A DNA stretch of 11,825 bases from CAZAOY01 sp964486925 (GTDB taxonomy: Bacteria; Bacillota; Clostridia; Oscillospirales; Ruminococcaceae): NCBI GenBank assembly GCA_964486925.1, contig CAZAOY010000065.1:1-11825 (forward strand), in the 5' to 3' direction. Below are positions 1-7,448 of this stretch, one piece after another (the first letter of the stretch is position 1; each line of letters begins with the position of its first letter). Made by a program: the position numbers and the translations under genes. The notes beneath the pieces are model-generated. The model made no database searches and had not been told where the DNA came from. It saw nothing but the letters and a program-made list of their open reading frames with translations.

Positions 1-23
1 AATATGGTGGCTTTAATTTGGTT

Positions 24-926
24 TTATTCTGCTTTTTCAGCTTTAATAATGTTATCAATTAGTTGTAGTGAACCTTCATACCGCTTCATAAAGTCTTTGT
101 TGCCGGTATAGCGTTCGCCTAGATAGTCTAGATCTACAATAGAGATAGATAGATCTCCGATAATCTCGTTATAGTCCTTTAGAATAAGCTCACCAAACTT
201 TGTATCCTTTAGATAAAATCGATCGCCCTTAATGTTTTCACCTGTACCACCAATTTTAGAGAGGTTCATAAACTTAATATCACTATTTGTGATATAGTCG
301 TAGCTGTAGTCATCAAGAACCATAATCACACTGGTAAACCCTGACACTGTAGCCATAAGCTTCGTCTGGTTAGCTATAACCATCTGCGGATCGGCGTTTG
401 CCATATTCTCCTGATTGTTTAGGTCAACATACTGGATAATCTCGACATTAGCTAATACCTCGCCATTATTATTGGTATCCTCAGCAAATAACTCAAACCC
501 TTTTGCGATCTTCTCATGCTCCTGCGTAAATGGAAACTGTGAACTGAAAAGTACCGTTACATCGTATTCAGGTCTAAATATCAAGTCCTTTACAAAGAAT
601 GTTACTAGAAGTGCGACGAATAGTATAATCCAAAATGGTAGCTTATAGTGATACCAAAAGTTGTCCCATTTCTGCTTTTTGGTAATCGGAACAATTTGTT
701 TTACAGCTTCATCTGAAGGTGATACACCAGCAAGACCCTGCTTCATCTTAACAGCTTCCATCGCCGCCTGCCGTGCAGCTAGCTCCTTATTTAGGTTGGT
801 ACGCCTTACCATCTTTACCGCTTTTTCTTGGTTAAGATCCCTTTCCTTCTTATCCCTAGCTAGCTGTTCCAGCCTTTTAGGATCTGACATATCGATCTTT
901 TCGATCTTTCTATCTTTATTATCCAT
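24..926 (-). CDS. Conserved hypothetical single-pass membrane protein with an extracytoplasmic domain
   Basis: I do not recognise a named family. The 300-residue protein has a charged, Lys/Arg/Glu-rich, probably helical N-terminus (about residues 1-94), then KKQKWDNFWYHYK leading into one hydrophobic segment (about 95-116). A soluble C-terminal part of about 185 residues follows. By the positive-inside rule the charged N-terminus is cytoplasmic and the C-terminal part is outside. There is no cleavable signal peptide. Residues 150-157 read DTNNNGEV, resembling the first half of a calcium-binding EF-hand/dockerin loop, but the usual acidic residue at loop position 12 is absent (V161, with E162 next to it). 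A GGAG lies 6 nt before the ATG, which supports the start. It lies 85 nt after lysS and may be co-transcribed. The layout resembles uncharacterised membrane-anchored proteins of Clostridia (from memory, not searched). Function unknown. Confidence 0.8.
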   Translation of the reverse strand: MDNKDRKIEKIDMSDPKRLEQLARDKKERDLNQEKAVKMVRRTNLNKELAARQAAMEAVKMKQGLAGVSPSDEAVKQIVPITKKQKWDNFWYHYKLPFWIILFVALLVTFFVKDLIFRPEYDVTVLFSSQFPFTQEHEKIAKGFELFAEDTNNNGEVLANVEIIQYVDLNNQENMANADPQMVIANQTKLMATVSGFTSVIMVLDDYSYDYITNSDIKFMNLSKIGGTGENIKGDRFYLKDTKFGELILKDYNEIIGDLSISIVDLDYLGERYTGNKDFMKRYEGSLQLIDNIIKAEKAE

Positions 927-978
927 CTAACTCTCCATAACCTTACATAAATCCCCAAACCCTCTTGTTCTACAATGA

Positions 979-1000
979 CTATATAATTCCCATTATACAG
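979..1000 (-). repeat. Short RNA hairpin just after the lysS stop codon
   Basis: On the minus strand CTGTATAAT and ATTATATAG form a 9-bp stem, with one G-U pair, around a GGGA loop, which fits the GNRA tetraloop pattern. The hairpin begins 11 nt after the lysS stop. No U-run follows, so it is not a standard terminator. It may protect a 3' end or mark a processing site, but it is AT-rich and could be chance. Confidence 0.35.
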
Positions 1001-1011
1001 CTATATACGGC

Positions 1012-2523
1012 TTAATGACCTTGTGTAATTGGCTTTAGGGTTGGGAATAGCAATGTGTCCCTTATCGAGTAACTGTTTGTAAACAGCATTATCATACGAT
1101 CAACTCCAATACCAAGTCCGCCTGTTGGCGCCATACCGTATTCTAGTGCTGTTAGGAAATCCTCATCCATATCGGCGGCTTCATCATCCCCAGCAGCTTT
1201 AAGCGCTACCTGATTTACAAAACGCTCTCTCTGATCAATAGGGTCGTTAAGCTCACTAAATGCATTAGCATACTCCCTACCGCAGATAAACAGCTCAAAT
1301 CGTTCGGTATAATCAGGATCGTTTGGCTTTCTCTTAGCTAGCGGTGATATCTCTACAGGATGTCCTGTAATAAAGGTTGGCTGTATTAAATGCTCCTCTG
1401 CAAAGTGCTCAAATAGTAGATTTAGGATATCGCCCTTTTTATGTCTTTCCTCAAACTCTATATGATTTTCCTTTGCAATAGCTCTCGCTTTTTCTATAGT
1501 ATCAACTAAACTAAAATCAATATCCGCGTATTTTTTAACTGCCTCAACCATAGATAAACGTTGAAAAGGTTTCTCAAGATCAATGGTAACATCTCCATAA
1601 GTAAGCACACCAGTGCCTAAAACCTTATTAGCTACCTGTCTAAACAGATCCTCTGTAAGATCCATCATGCCGTTATAATCGGTATATGCCTGATACAGCT
1701 CCAACATCGTAAACTCAGGGTTATGCCGCACCGATATACCCTCGTTTCTGAATACCCTACCGATTTCATAAACACGGTCAAACCCGCCTACAATAAGCCG
1801 CTTTAGGTGCAGCTCAAGCGCTATTCTAAGGTTTAGATCGGTATCTAGCGCATTATGGTGCGTCATAAACGGACGTGCCGCCGCCCCCCCTACCACGTTA
1901 TGTAACACAGGAGTTTCAACCTCTAAAAAGTCCTTACTATCAAGGTAACGTCTAATCTCACTAATAATCCTAGAACGCTTTACAAACGTATCCTTAACAT
2001 CAGGATTTACAATCAGATCCAGATATCTTTGACGGTAACGCGTATCGGTATCCTTTAGTCCATGCCACTTTTCAGGCAGAGGTAGTAACGACTTAGCAAG
2101 CAGTACCACCTGTGTCGCCTTTACAGAGATCTGTCCCTTTTGGGTTCTAAAGACTTCGCCCTTTATGCCGATAATATCGCCAATATCATACCGCTTAAAA
2201 TCCTCGTAGCTATCGTCACCAATCTGATCCTTTCGCACATATGACTGGATTCTACCTTTGTTATCAGCGATATCAACAAATCCCGCCTTACCCATATCAC
2301 GTTTAGCCATTACCCTGCCCGCTATAGACACATTCTTTCCTTCCATAGCTTCAAAATTATCGTTAATCTCAGCAGAATAGCAGTCCACATCATAGGTAGT
2401 AATGCTAAAAGGATCTTTACCCTGTGCTTGTAGAGCTGATAGCTTTTCACGGCGAATCCGTAATAGCTCACTTAATTCCTCCGCTGTCTGTTCACTTTCA
2501 ATGTTTTCAATATTATTTGTCAT
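1012..2523 (-). CDS. lysS: Lysyl-tRNA synthetase, class II
   Basis: Charges tRNA-Lys with lysine using ATP in the cytoplasm. Using the 503-residue form, an N-terminal OB-fold anticodon-binding domain covers about residues 60-145 (VSIAGRVMAKRDMGKAGFVDI). The class II catalytic core follows: motif 1 at about 180-206, motif 2 with FRNEGISVRHNPEFT at about 258-272, and motif 3 GLGIGVDR at 469-476. GGAAARPFMTHHNALD and the LRIALELHLKRL helix are typical of bacterial LysS, and the length is normal. An in-frame ATG four codons upstream (2533-2535) has its purine-rich GGA directly against it, leaving no spacing. The ATG at 2521-2523 sits 12 nt from the same AAGGA and is preferred, though the difference is only four residues. 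It follows greA by about 130 nt, a common arrangement in Clostridia. No T-box leader is visible, since the upstream gap is too short and lacks the T-box sequence. Confidence 0.97.
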   Translation of the reverse strand: MTNNIENIESEQTAEELSELLRIRREKLSALQAQGKDPFSITTYDVDCYSAEINDNFEAMEGKNVSIAGRVMAKRDMGKAGFVDIADNKGRIQSYVRKDQIGDDSYEDFKRYDIGDIIGIKGEVFRTQKGQISVKATQVVLLAKSLLPLPEKWHGLKDTDTRYRQRYLDLIVNPDVKDTFVKRSRIISEIRRYLDSKDFLEVETPVLHNVVGGAAARPFMTHHNALDTDLNLRIALELHLKRLIVGGFDRVYEIGRVFRNEGISVRHNPEFTMLELYQAYTDYNGMMDLTEDLFRQVANKVLGTGVLTYGDVTIDLEKPFQRLSMVEAVKKYADIDFSLVDTIEKARAIAKENHIEFEERHKKGDILNLLFEHFAEEHLIQPTFITGHPVEISPLAKRKPNDPDYTERFELFICGREYANAFSELNDPIDQRERFVNQVALKAAGDDEAADMDEDFLTALEYGMAPTGGLGIGVDRMIMLFTNSYSIRDTLLFPTLKPITQGH

Positions 2524-2576
2524 CGCTTTAACCATTCCTTTTTATAATATATAATCTCTATACCCCTCATTAGCAA

Positions 2577-2606
2577 AGTATAGCTAAGCCACAGCTAGGC
2601 TAGCAA
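2577..2606 (-). promoter_or_regulatory. Candidate sigma-A promoter for lysS
   Basis: On the minus strand TTGCTA (2601-2606) and TATACT (2577-2582) are separated by 18 nt, matching 4/6 and 5/6 of the consensus. The spacer and flanks can also fold: GCTAGCC pairs with GGCTTAGC with one bulged T. The position, about 55 nt before the lysS start, is sensible. lysS could equally be read through from greA, because no good terminator lies between them. Confidence 0.4.
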
Positions 2607-2653
2607 ACAAACTGTACCGTGTAAAAATACTGCTTGTTTTTAGGATAATAACA

Positions 2654-3145
2654 TTAGTGCTTATTAATCTCTAGAATAGTGTAAACGGTATTTCCACCTG
2701 GAGTTTCTACCTCTACATTATCCCCTACCCTATGTCCAATAAGCGCCATACCTACAGGCGATTCATCCGAGATACGCATCTTTGCCGGCGAAGCCTCGGT
2801 AGAGCCTACTACCTTGTACTCTTCAACAGTAGCCTCGTCCTCATCAGGGTATTTAGCGGACACCTTTACATATGTTCCAACACTAACATAGTCGGTAGAC
2901 ACGTCATCTTCGTCTACGATCTTAGCGTTTTTTAATGTCATCTCTATCTCTACAATACGTGCTTCAATGATAGCCTGCTCATTTTTAGCTTCATCATATT
3001 CACTGTTTTCAGATAGATCTCCAAAAGATCTCGCTACCTTTATCTTTTCTGCAACTTCCTTACGAACTATAGTTTTTAAGTTCTCTAGCTCTGTTTCAAG
3101 TGATGCTAGACCTTCTGGTGTTAGTAGTATTACCTTCTTCGCCAT
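2654..3145 (-). CDS. greA: Transcription elongation factor GreA
   Basis: Binds the RNA polymerase secondary channel and stimulates cleavage of backtracked RNA, rescuing stalled elongation complexes. The 163-residue protein has the usual two parts. The first is an N-terminal antiparallel coiled coil (about 1-78) whose tip carries the family signature GDLSENSEYDEAK, including the acidic tip residues D43 and E46. The second is a C-terminal FKBP-like domain with SPVGMALIG at 129-137. The length fits the family (about 158-160). An upstream in-frame TTG at 3158-3160 overlaps the Shine-Dalgarno sequence GGAGG, so it cannot be the start. The ATG at 3143-3145 lies 8 nt after that GGAGG and gives the usual MAKK beginning. 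It is driven by a perfect consensus promoter through a leader of about 230 nt and precedes lysS. Confidence 0.97.
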   Translation of the reverse strand: MAKKVILLTPEGLASLETELENLKTIVRKEVAEKIKVARSFGDLSENSEYDEAKNEQAIIEARIVEIEMTLKNAKIVDEDDVSTDYVSVGTYVKVSAKYPDEDEATVEEYKVVGSTEASPAKMRISDESPVGMALIGHRVGDNVEVETPGGNTVYTILEINKH

Positions 3146-3376
3146 TACCTTTTCCTCCAATTAATTTTGTAGTATTTTGATTAATCCGAAGTTATCCCTC
3201 AAATAGAGTAACCCATATCAAAACAAATATTAATATAACCCCGCACTCTAATAAGTGAGGAGTTATCTTTAACAGATCAAGACGTAATATATACTAATTC
3301 GACTCTCGCTTTTGCACAAGTATAGGCAAAGCTAGACAACTGAATAGTAATTAAACGCAATCTTCCATGAAGTCTA
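3146..3376 (-). promoter_or_regulatory. Long structured 5' leader of greA
   Basis: This is the untranslated RNA expected between the greA promoter and start codon. From 5' to 3' on the minus strand it can form three hairpins. The first is TTTGC/GCAAA, extended by GC/GC past a bulge (around 3308-3334). The second is GATAACTCC with GGGGTTAT plus CACT/AGTG (3235-3266), followed by a moderately U-rich run. The third is GTTACTC with GAG-GGA-TAAC (3191-3212). Hairpins two and three can be replaced by pairing TAACTC (3260-3265) with GGGTTA (3209-3214), so alternative folds exist. The hairpin-two stem keeps a G-U pair in minus-strand RNA that would be a C-A mismatch on the other strand. No known riboswitch or T-box motif was recognised. 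Two tiny ATG reading frames here lack ribosome binding sites. Confidence 0.5.
3235..3266 (-). terminator. Possible attenuator-type hairpin inside the greA leader
   Basis: The minus-strand RNA forms an 8-bp stem (one G-U), a single mismatch, then 4 bp closing a 6-nt loop. The 3' flank reads ATTAATATTTGTTTTG, which is only partly U-rich. It could act as a weak premature terminator or simply as a structural element. Confidence 0.35.
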
Positions 3377-3380
3377 TTTA

Positions 3381-3409
3381 ATTATACAGCATTTTTAAGC
3401 AAATGTCAA
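3381..3409 (-). promoter_or_regulatory. Perfect consensus sigma-A promoter for greA
   Basis: Minus strand: TTGACA at 3404-3409, a 17-nt spacer and TATAAT at 3381-3386, so both hexamers and the spacing are exact consensus. Transcription should begin near 3374-3376. AT-rich DNA (GATATATA) lies just upstream of the -35 box. It is the strongest promoter seen in this window. Confidence 0.85.
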
Positions 3410-3603
3410 TATATATCAGCTTTAACATATTATCTATTTGTAAACTTTATACCCACTAAGCTTAAAAACCATCCCTAGTATAGTTTAAACAGTTAAACCT
3501 TTTACCTGTTGATATCCAAGAGGGTTCGGGAGTTTTACAGATATGCATTATATATTGTTAAGCGTTTTAATCTCTTGCTATCGCCATTAACATTTATAAG
3601 ATA
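3410..3603. other. Gene-free spacer between ctpA and the greA promoter
   Basis: AT-rich DNA without a supportable gene. The only structure noticed is a weak 6-bp inverted repeat, GTTTAA/TTAAAC with a 4-nt loop (about 3483-3498), not followed by a U-run. No clear terminator for ctpA was found here. A plus-strand open frame that starts here runs into ctpA as its antisense shadow and is not a gene. Confidence 0.5.
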
Positions 3604-4818
3604 TCACTTATCATTTATAATCCTTATCGCTTCCTTTAACTGTGGATCGGTGTTCTCATCCAGCTTTGAATATTCTGCTTCCTGTTTGGCTGTCAGCTCC
3701 ACCTTAACAGTCGGCTCTATCCCCTTACCATGGAAGGACACCCCTGATGGAGGTAAAAATCCTGCCGCCGTAACGTTTACCGCTGACCTATCTTTGAGTG
3801 GGATTAACTCCTGTAGTATCCCCTTGCCAAAGGTTTTTGTGCCCACCGCAGTGGCCTTGCCAAAATCTAACAGAGCGGCTACAAACAGCTCTGAGGAGCT
3901 TGCGGTGTGTCCGTTCACAAGCACCACCATAGGCAGATCAACAAAGCTTTCATCAGAGGTTGCAAGCACCTTCTTCTCACCCTTATTGTTAATGCCGTAC
4001 GCAATATCCCCCTTAGGTACTAGCTTGTCCACCATCTTATAACATGCGGACAACACCCCTCCCCCGTTGTTACGAAGGTCGAATACAAGTCCCTTAGCGT
4101 TATCCCTTATTAGCTGATCCACCGCCTCTGAAAACTGCTTTGAGGTATTGCCGTTAAACTCACTAATCTTAATATAACCAACATCATCGATAAGCCTATG
4201 AGTTATTGATGGAATTTCAAATTTTTTGCGTGTAGCAACCACCGTCTGTTCCTTTGAATCCCTAAGGAAGGTAATAGAAACGTTAGTACCCGCCTTACCT
4301 AAAAGCACACCTGGCACTGATGTAATCTTTTCCTCGGCTAAATCCTTATCGTCGATCTTCTGGATAATATCCCCAACCTTTAATCCTGCCGCTTCCCCTG
4401 CCGCTCCTTTATATACCTCCATAATCTCTGCATATCCGGAGGGTAGTGTCTTAATGCTAATTCCTACACCTATCTTCTCGCCGGCGTTATCCTGTTGCTT
4501 CTGCTCATACTCTGTAGTGGTAAGATAACGTGAATATGGATCTCCAATCCCCGCCACATACCCCTTAATAAGTCCATCAATCATCCCCTGCTGATCCATC
4601 TCTCCATAGAATTTATTTGCAAGCAGGCTATCTATCTCAGAAAGCTTTGAATATATCTTCTCTCGCTTTGCTACATCCGATATTACACCATTAAAGTAAC
4701 GCTGTGAGATAAAGAGTGTCGAGCCTACAGCTATTGCCACCAGCACAACCGTTATAAAAACTGCACGTGATAGAGGAACACTCTTTTTTACCTTTATATT
4801 TTCATTCTCTAACACCAT
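3604..4818 (-). CDS. ctpA: Carboxyl-terminal processing protease, S41A family (CtpA/CtpB type)
   Basis: A serine endoprotease acting outside the membrane, where this family trims or degrades exported proteins. The 404-residue protein has an N-terminal membrane anchor (about 18-38), a helical region, and a PDZ domain (about 113-195; GEAAGLKVGDIIQKIDD). The S41 core follows (about 205-375), with FDLRNNGGGVL at 246-256. The catalytic pair appears intact: S307 in TASSSE and K332 in TFGKG, 25 residues apart as in E. coli Tsp (S430/K455). The start is either the ATG at 4816-4818 (4 nt after GGAGG) or the next codon, GTG (7 nt); one residue differs. It follows the M23 peptidase by 265 nt with a hairpin between, so it may have its own promoter. 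B. subtilis also keeps a ctp gene next to ftsEX. Its substrate is unknown; the neighbouring secreted hydrolase or FtsEX is a possible client by position only. Confidence 0.95.
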   Translation of the reverse strand: MVLENENIKVKKSVPLSRAVFITVVLVAIAVGSTLFISQRYFNGVISDVAKREKIYSKLSEIDSLLANKFYGEMDQQGMIDGLIKGYVAGIGDPYSRYLTTTEYEQKQQDNAGEKIGVGISIKTLPSGYAEIMEVYKGAAGEAAGLKVGDIIQKIDDKDLAEEKITSVPGVLLGKAGTNVSITFLRDSKEQTVVATRKKFEIPSITHRLIDDVGYIKISEFNGNTSKQFSEAVDQLIRDNAKGLVFDLRNNGGGVLSACYKMVDKLVPKGDIAYGINNKGEKKVLATSDESFVDLPMVVLVNGHTASSSELFVAALLDFGKATAVGTKTFGKGILQELIPLKDRSAVNVTAAGFLPPSGVSFHGKGIEPTVKVELTAKQEAEYSKLDENTDPQLKEAIRIINDK

Positions 4819-5019
4819 AAAACCTCCTGATATACTTATAATCGATAAACACTCATTTAAAGTAAGGCTCTACCTCTCTTTACCACCCAAAGCTGTGGCT
4901 TAAACCCTGTAAATATTTAATCAAACATCTTCATAATAAACAAGCTTTTCATGCTAAATAGGCTAACTATATTATGTCCACTAATAGTTGCTTTACACCG
5001 GATAAATAAATATGCTATG

Positions 5020-5048
5020 GTGCGGCAAGAACGATGTCCTTGCCGCAC
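5020..5048 (-). terminator. Strong hairpin after the M23 peptidase gene, probable terminator
   Basis: A perfect 10-bp GC-rich inverted repeat, GTGCGGCAAG/CTTGCCGCAC, with a 9-nt loop lies about 36 nt after the M23 stop. On the minus strand the following bases (CATAGCATATTTATTTATCC) are only partly U-rich. It may terminate partially or block 3' decay, separating M23 from ctpA expression. Confidence 0.6.
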
Positions 5049-5083
5049 TTATGTATCTTTTATAAACCCAGTAAAAGGTTATA

Positions 5084-6403
5084 CTATCTGCTTACGTAAT
5101 TTAATGGGTTTTGCTTAGCACCGTTAACCCTTACCTCAAAGTGAAGGTGGTTACCGGTTGAAGGACCTGTAGTGCCAACCCCTGCAATACGCTGACCTCT
5201 TGATACCTGTTGTCCTGCGCTTACATCAAGGGATGATGCATGTGCGTAAAGGGTCATATACCCGCCGCCATGATCTACTACTACATAGTTACCATACCCG
5301 GCAGAGTACCCTGCTAAAACTACAGTACCACTCTTAGAAGCCACAATAGAGGTTCCGGATGGTGCCGGAATATCGATTGCTGCATGGAATTCCTTACGTC
5401 CCCACATCGTTCTATATCCATAACCAGATGATATACCGGAATAACCTGGTACTGGCCATGCAAATGCACCCTCTGGTAACGGAGTGGTTGGTGTGGTTAC
5501 TGTATTGTCGCCACCGTTATTGTTATTATTTTGCTGATTTCTCTCTGCCTCAAGTCTTGCCGCTTCCTCTGCAGCCGCCTTTTCACGGGCTATGCGTTCT
5601 TCCTCTTCCTTCTGCTTACGTAGAATATCTGCAAGGATAGCATCGATCTTATCATCACTTGCTTTAATCTCATCTGCTAAACGTTCACGTTCAAGCACAT
5701 AAGCCTTCTGTAGCTTTTCTAGTTCCTCTTGGGACTGTTCACTAAACTTTGCTAGAGTCTGTAACTCTTTGCTCTTTTTAGCATACTTTTCCTTTGTGGC
5801 TACGAGATCAGATTTCTTATCCAGTAGCTGTTTCTTAAGTTCTAAAAGATCTTCTTTTTCTTTAGTAAGGGTGTCAATAAGGTTTGTGTCATGTTCTGAT
5901 ACACGCTTTAAAACCTCTGCTCTGGTTAGAAAATCAGATAGGTTTTCTACCCCTAGCATTATGGTCATTACAGAGTTTTGGGACGACATGTACATAGCTC
6001 TAACACGCTTTAAAAACAGCTTTTCGTTCTTCTCTATGGATTTAGTCTTTGCAGTTATCTCTTTTTTATTCTGTGCTATGCTGTCCTCAACAATGCTAAT
6101 CTTGTTCTCGAATAAAACCACCTGATCACTGGCGTTTTTTTCCTGCTTCTTAAGGAGCTTTTGCTTTTGCTCTTCTTCCTTAATCTTACCCTTTAGTCCG
6201 CTAATCTCGGTATTTACCTCTTCAGATTCCTTCTCAAGATTACCAATGTTCTTCTCAATGTTAGCTAACTGATCCTGTAGCTCCTTTATGGTCTTTGCAC
6301 CTACATTTTGATTCTTAGGAACTGCAAATGTTCCACAAAACAGACATACCGCTACACAAAGCGAAACAAATCTCTTAAAAGTCCTGCTCTTTAAACTAAT
6401 CAT
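5084..6403 (-). CDS. Secreted coiled-coil M23 (LytM-type) peptidoglycan endopeptidase, EnvC-like
   Basis: Predicted to cut peptide cross-bridges of peptidoglycan outside the cell. The 439-residue protein has a signal peptide (about 1-36, hydrophobic core FVSLCVAVCLFCGTFAV). A long coiled coil follows (about 38-290). It contains LFLKRVRAMY...NSVMTIMLGVENLSDFLTRAEVLKRV, the region typical of the FtsX-controlled proteins EnvC and PcsB. An N/Q/T/P linker (289-310) leads to the M23 domain (317-432). The zinc ligands H340, D344 (FHAAID) and H421 (HLHFEV) and the catalytic histidines H388 and H419 are all present, so it should be active, unlike the degenerate domain of E. coli EnvC. The in-frame GTG at 6407-6409 is rejected: the ATG at 6401-6403 lies 7 nt after AAAAAGG. 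ftsX lies directly upstream, so it is the likely target of FtsEX. Confidence 0.93.
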   Translation of the reverse strand: MISLKSRTFKRFVSLCVAVCLFCGTFAVPKNQNVGAKTIKELQDQLANIEKNIGNLEKESEEVNTEISGLKGKIKEEEQKQKLLKKQEKNASDQVVLFENKISIVEDSIAQNKKEITAKTKSIEKNEKLFLKRVRAMYMSSQNSVMTIMLGVENLSDFLTRAEVLKRVSEHDTNLIDTLTKEKEDLLELKKQLLDKKSDLVATKEKYAKKSKELQTLAKFSEQSQEELEKLQKAYVLERERLADEIKASDDKIDAILADILRKQKEEEERIAREKAAAEEAARLEAERNQQNNNNNGGDNTVTTPTTPLPEGAFAWPVPGYSGISSGYGYRTMWGRKEFHAAIDIPAPSGTSIVASKSGTVVLAGYSAGYGNYVVVDHGGGYMTLYAHASSLDVSAGQQVSRGQRIAGVGTTGPSTGNHLHFEVRVNGAKQNPLNYVSR

Positions 6404-6423
6404 ACACACACCTTTTTCAAATA

Positions 6424-6486
6424 ATCATTAATGATAAATGATTAAAAATTAATAATGAATCATAATAATTAGCAACTACTAATTGC
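6424..6486. repeat. AT-rich palindrome cluster upstream of the M23 peptidase gene
   Basis: ATCATTAATGAT (6424-6435) is a perfect 12-bp palindrome. It is followed by ATGATT/AATCAT (6438-6443, 6458-6463), AATTAG/CTAATT (6467-6472, 6479-6484) and an overlapping GCAA/TTGC pair. It fills the ftsX-M23 gap. It could be a regulator site, but palindromes arise easily in such AT-rich DNA. Confidence 0.4.
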
Positions 6487-6518
6487 AAACCGATGATTAA
6501 TACTAAATATGTATTATA

Positions 6519-7421
6519 CTATACCTTACCGTATTTACCCACACTTATTAAACTTCCGCATGCACCAAAAAGTACGCCGATTACAGCGAAGAACAACAGC
6601 ACGTCATTTTGGATGGTTTCAAAGGCGATTATGCTCTTAAGCGCCTCCTTTAGCCAAGGGGTTGTATCTACCGCAAACACCTTCTCAACCCATTCATAAC
6701 CAAACTTAATGCAGAAAAATCCTAACCCTGCTGATATTGAACCTAAAAGTATCCCTTCAACCACAAACGGCACACGGATAAACAGGTTCGTAGCACCAAC
6801 ATACTTCATTATGTTAATCTCTTTACGACGTGTAAAGATGGTTGCTTTAATTGTGTTTGTAATTATTACAAGTGATATTACTGAAAGTGCCGCAATAAGT
6901 GCAATCCCAAAGGTATTAATTAGATTCTTAACACTAACTATCGTACTAGCAACATCATCTGCTGAGTTTATCTGTAGGACATATTCAAGAGATGATATCT
7001 CATCAATGGTCTGACCTATAATATCAATGTTGTCAACCTTTACGATAAATGCATCGGGCAACGGGTTTTGATCCTCAAGTCCATCAAGTAACGTCCCAGA
7101 TTTTCCCAAAAGCTTCTTTTGCTTCTCTAGACCCTCCTCCTTCGACAGATACTCAACGCTAGCTACATTAACATTTTTATTAATCGCTACCATTACATCC
7201 TGTATCTGTTCATCGTTTACCTCCTCAAGGAATACAACAATCTCGTTTTGGCTCTCAACATAGCTTACCATGTTATTAATATTAACCGTAACTAACATCG
7301 CTACCCCTACAATAACAAGGCTTGTGGTCAGTACCCCAATTGAGGTAAGGGATAAAAGTCTGTTATACCAGAGATTTTTAAACCCTTGCTTTATTAAATA
7401 TATAATACTGGATAATCTCAT
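6519..7421 (-). CDS. ftsX: Cell division ABC transporter permease FtsX
   Basis: Membrane partner of FtsE. The complex does not import a solute but passes ATP-driven shape changes through the membrane to a peptidoglycan hydrolase at the division site. The 300-residue protein has the FtsX layout: a short cytoplasmic N-terminus with LIKQGFKNLWYNRLLSLTSI, TM1 (about 24-46), and a large extracytoplasmic loop (about 47-168). TM2 (170-192), TM3 (216-240) and TM4 (273-293) follow. TRRKEINIMKYVGAT between TM2 and TM3 is the typical cytoplasmic coupling segment. The ATG lies 11 nt after AAAGG, a somewhat long spacing. It begins 27 nt after ftsE, consistent with one operon, and is followed by the secreted hydrolase it probably controls. 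Confidence 0.96.
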   Translation of the reverse strand: MRLSSIIYLIKQGFKNLWYNRLLSLTSIGVLTTSLVIVGVAMLVTVNINNMVSYVESQNEIVVFLEEVNDEQIQDVMVAINKNVNVASVEYLSKEEGLEKQKKLLGKSGTLLDGLEDQNPLPDAFIVKVDNIDIIGQTIDEISSLEYVLQINSADDVASTIVSVKNLINTFGIALIAALSVISLVIITNTIKATIFTRRKEINIMKYVGATNLFIRVPFVVEGILLGSISAGLGFFCIKFGYEWVEKVFAVDTTPWLKEALKSIIAFETIQNDVLLFFAVIGVLFGACGSLISVGKYGKV

Positions 7422-7448
7422 TATCTATCATGCCTTTCATCTCTCATC

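Noticed and set aside
992..1000. TATAAT on the minus strand as a promoter for the hypothetical membrane protein gene
   Set aside because: No -35 hexamer lies at 16-18 nt, and the bases are explained by the hairpin stem after lysS.
2536..2653. T-box riboswitch in front of lysS
   Set aside because: The spacer is only about 130 nt to the start codon, and neither the T-box sequence nor a terminator/antiterminator pair is visible.
3351..3368. Five-codon leader peptide (MEDCV) near the greA transcript start
   Set aside because: No Shine-Dalgarno sequence precedes it, and its codons suggest no attenuation signal.
3481..3498. GTTTAA/TTAAAC hairpin as the ctpA terminator
   Set aside because: The stem is only 6 bp and AT-rich, with no following U-run, and it is over 100 nt from the stop codon.
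3509..4042. Plus-strand open frame of 177 codons
   Set aside because: Most of it is antisense to the well-supported ctpA gene, it matches no recognised protein, and no ribosome binding site was seen.
6310..6403. Lipobox in the signal peptide of the M23 peptidase
   Set aside because: The cysteines in the hydrophobic core are not preceded by a fitting [LVI][AST][GA] pattern, so an ordinary secretory signal peptide is more likely.
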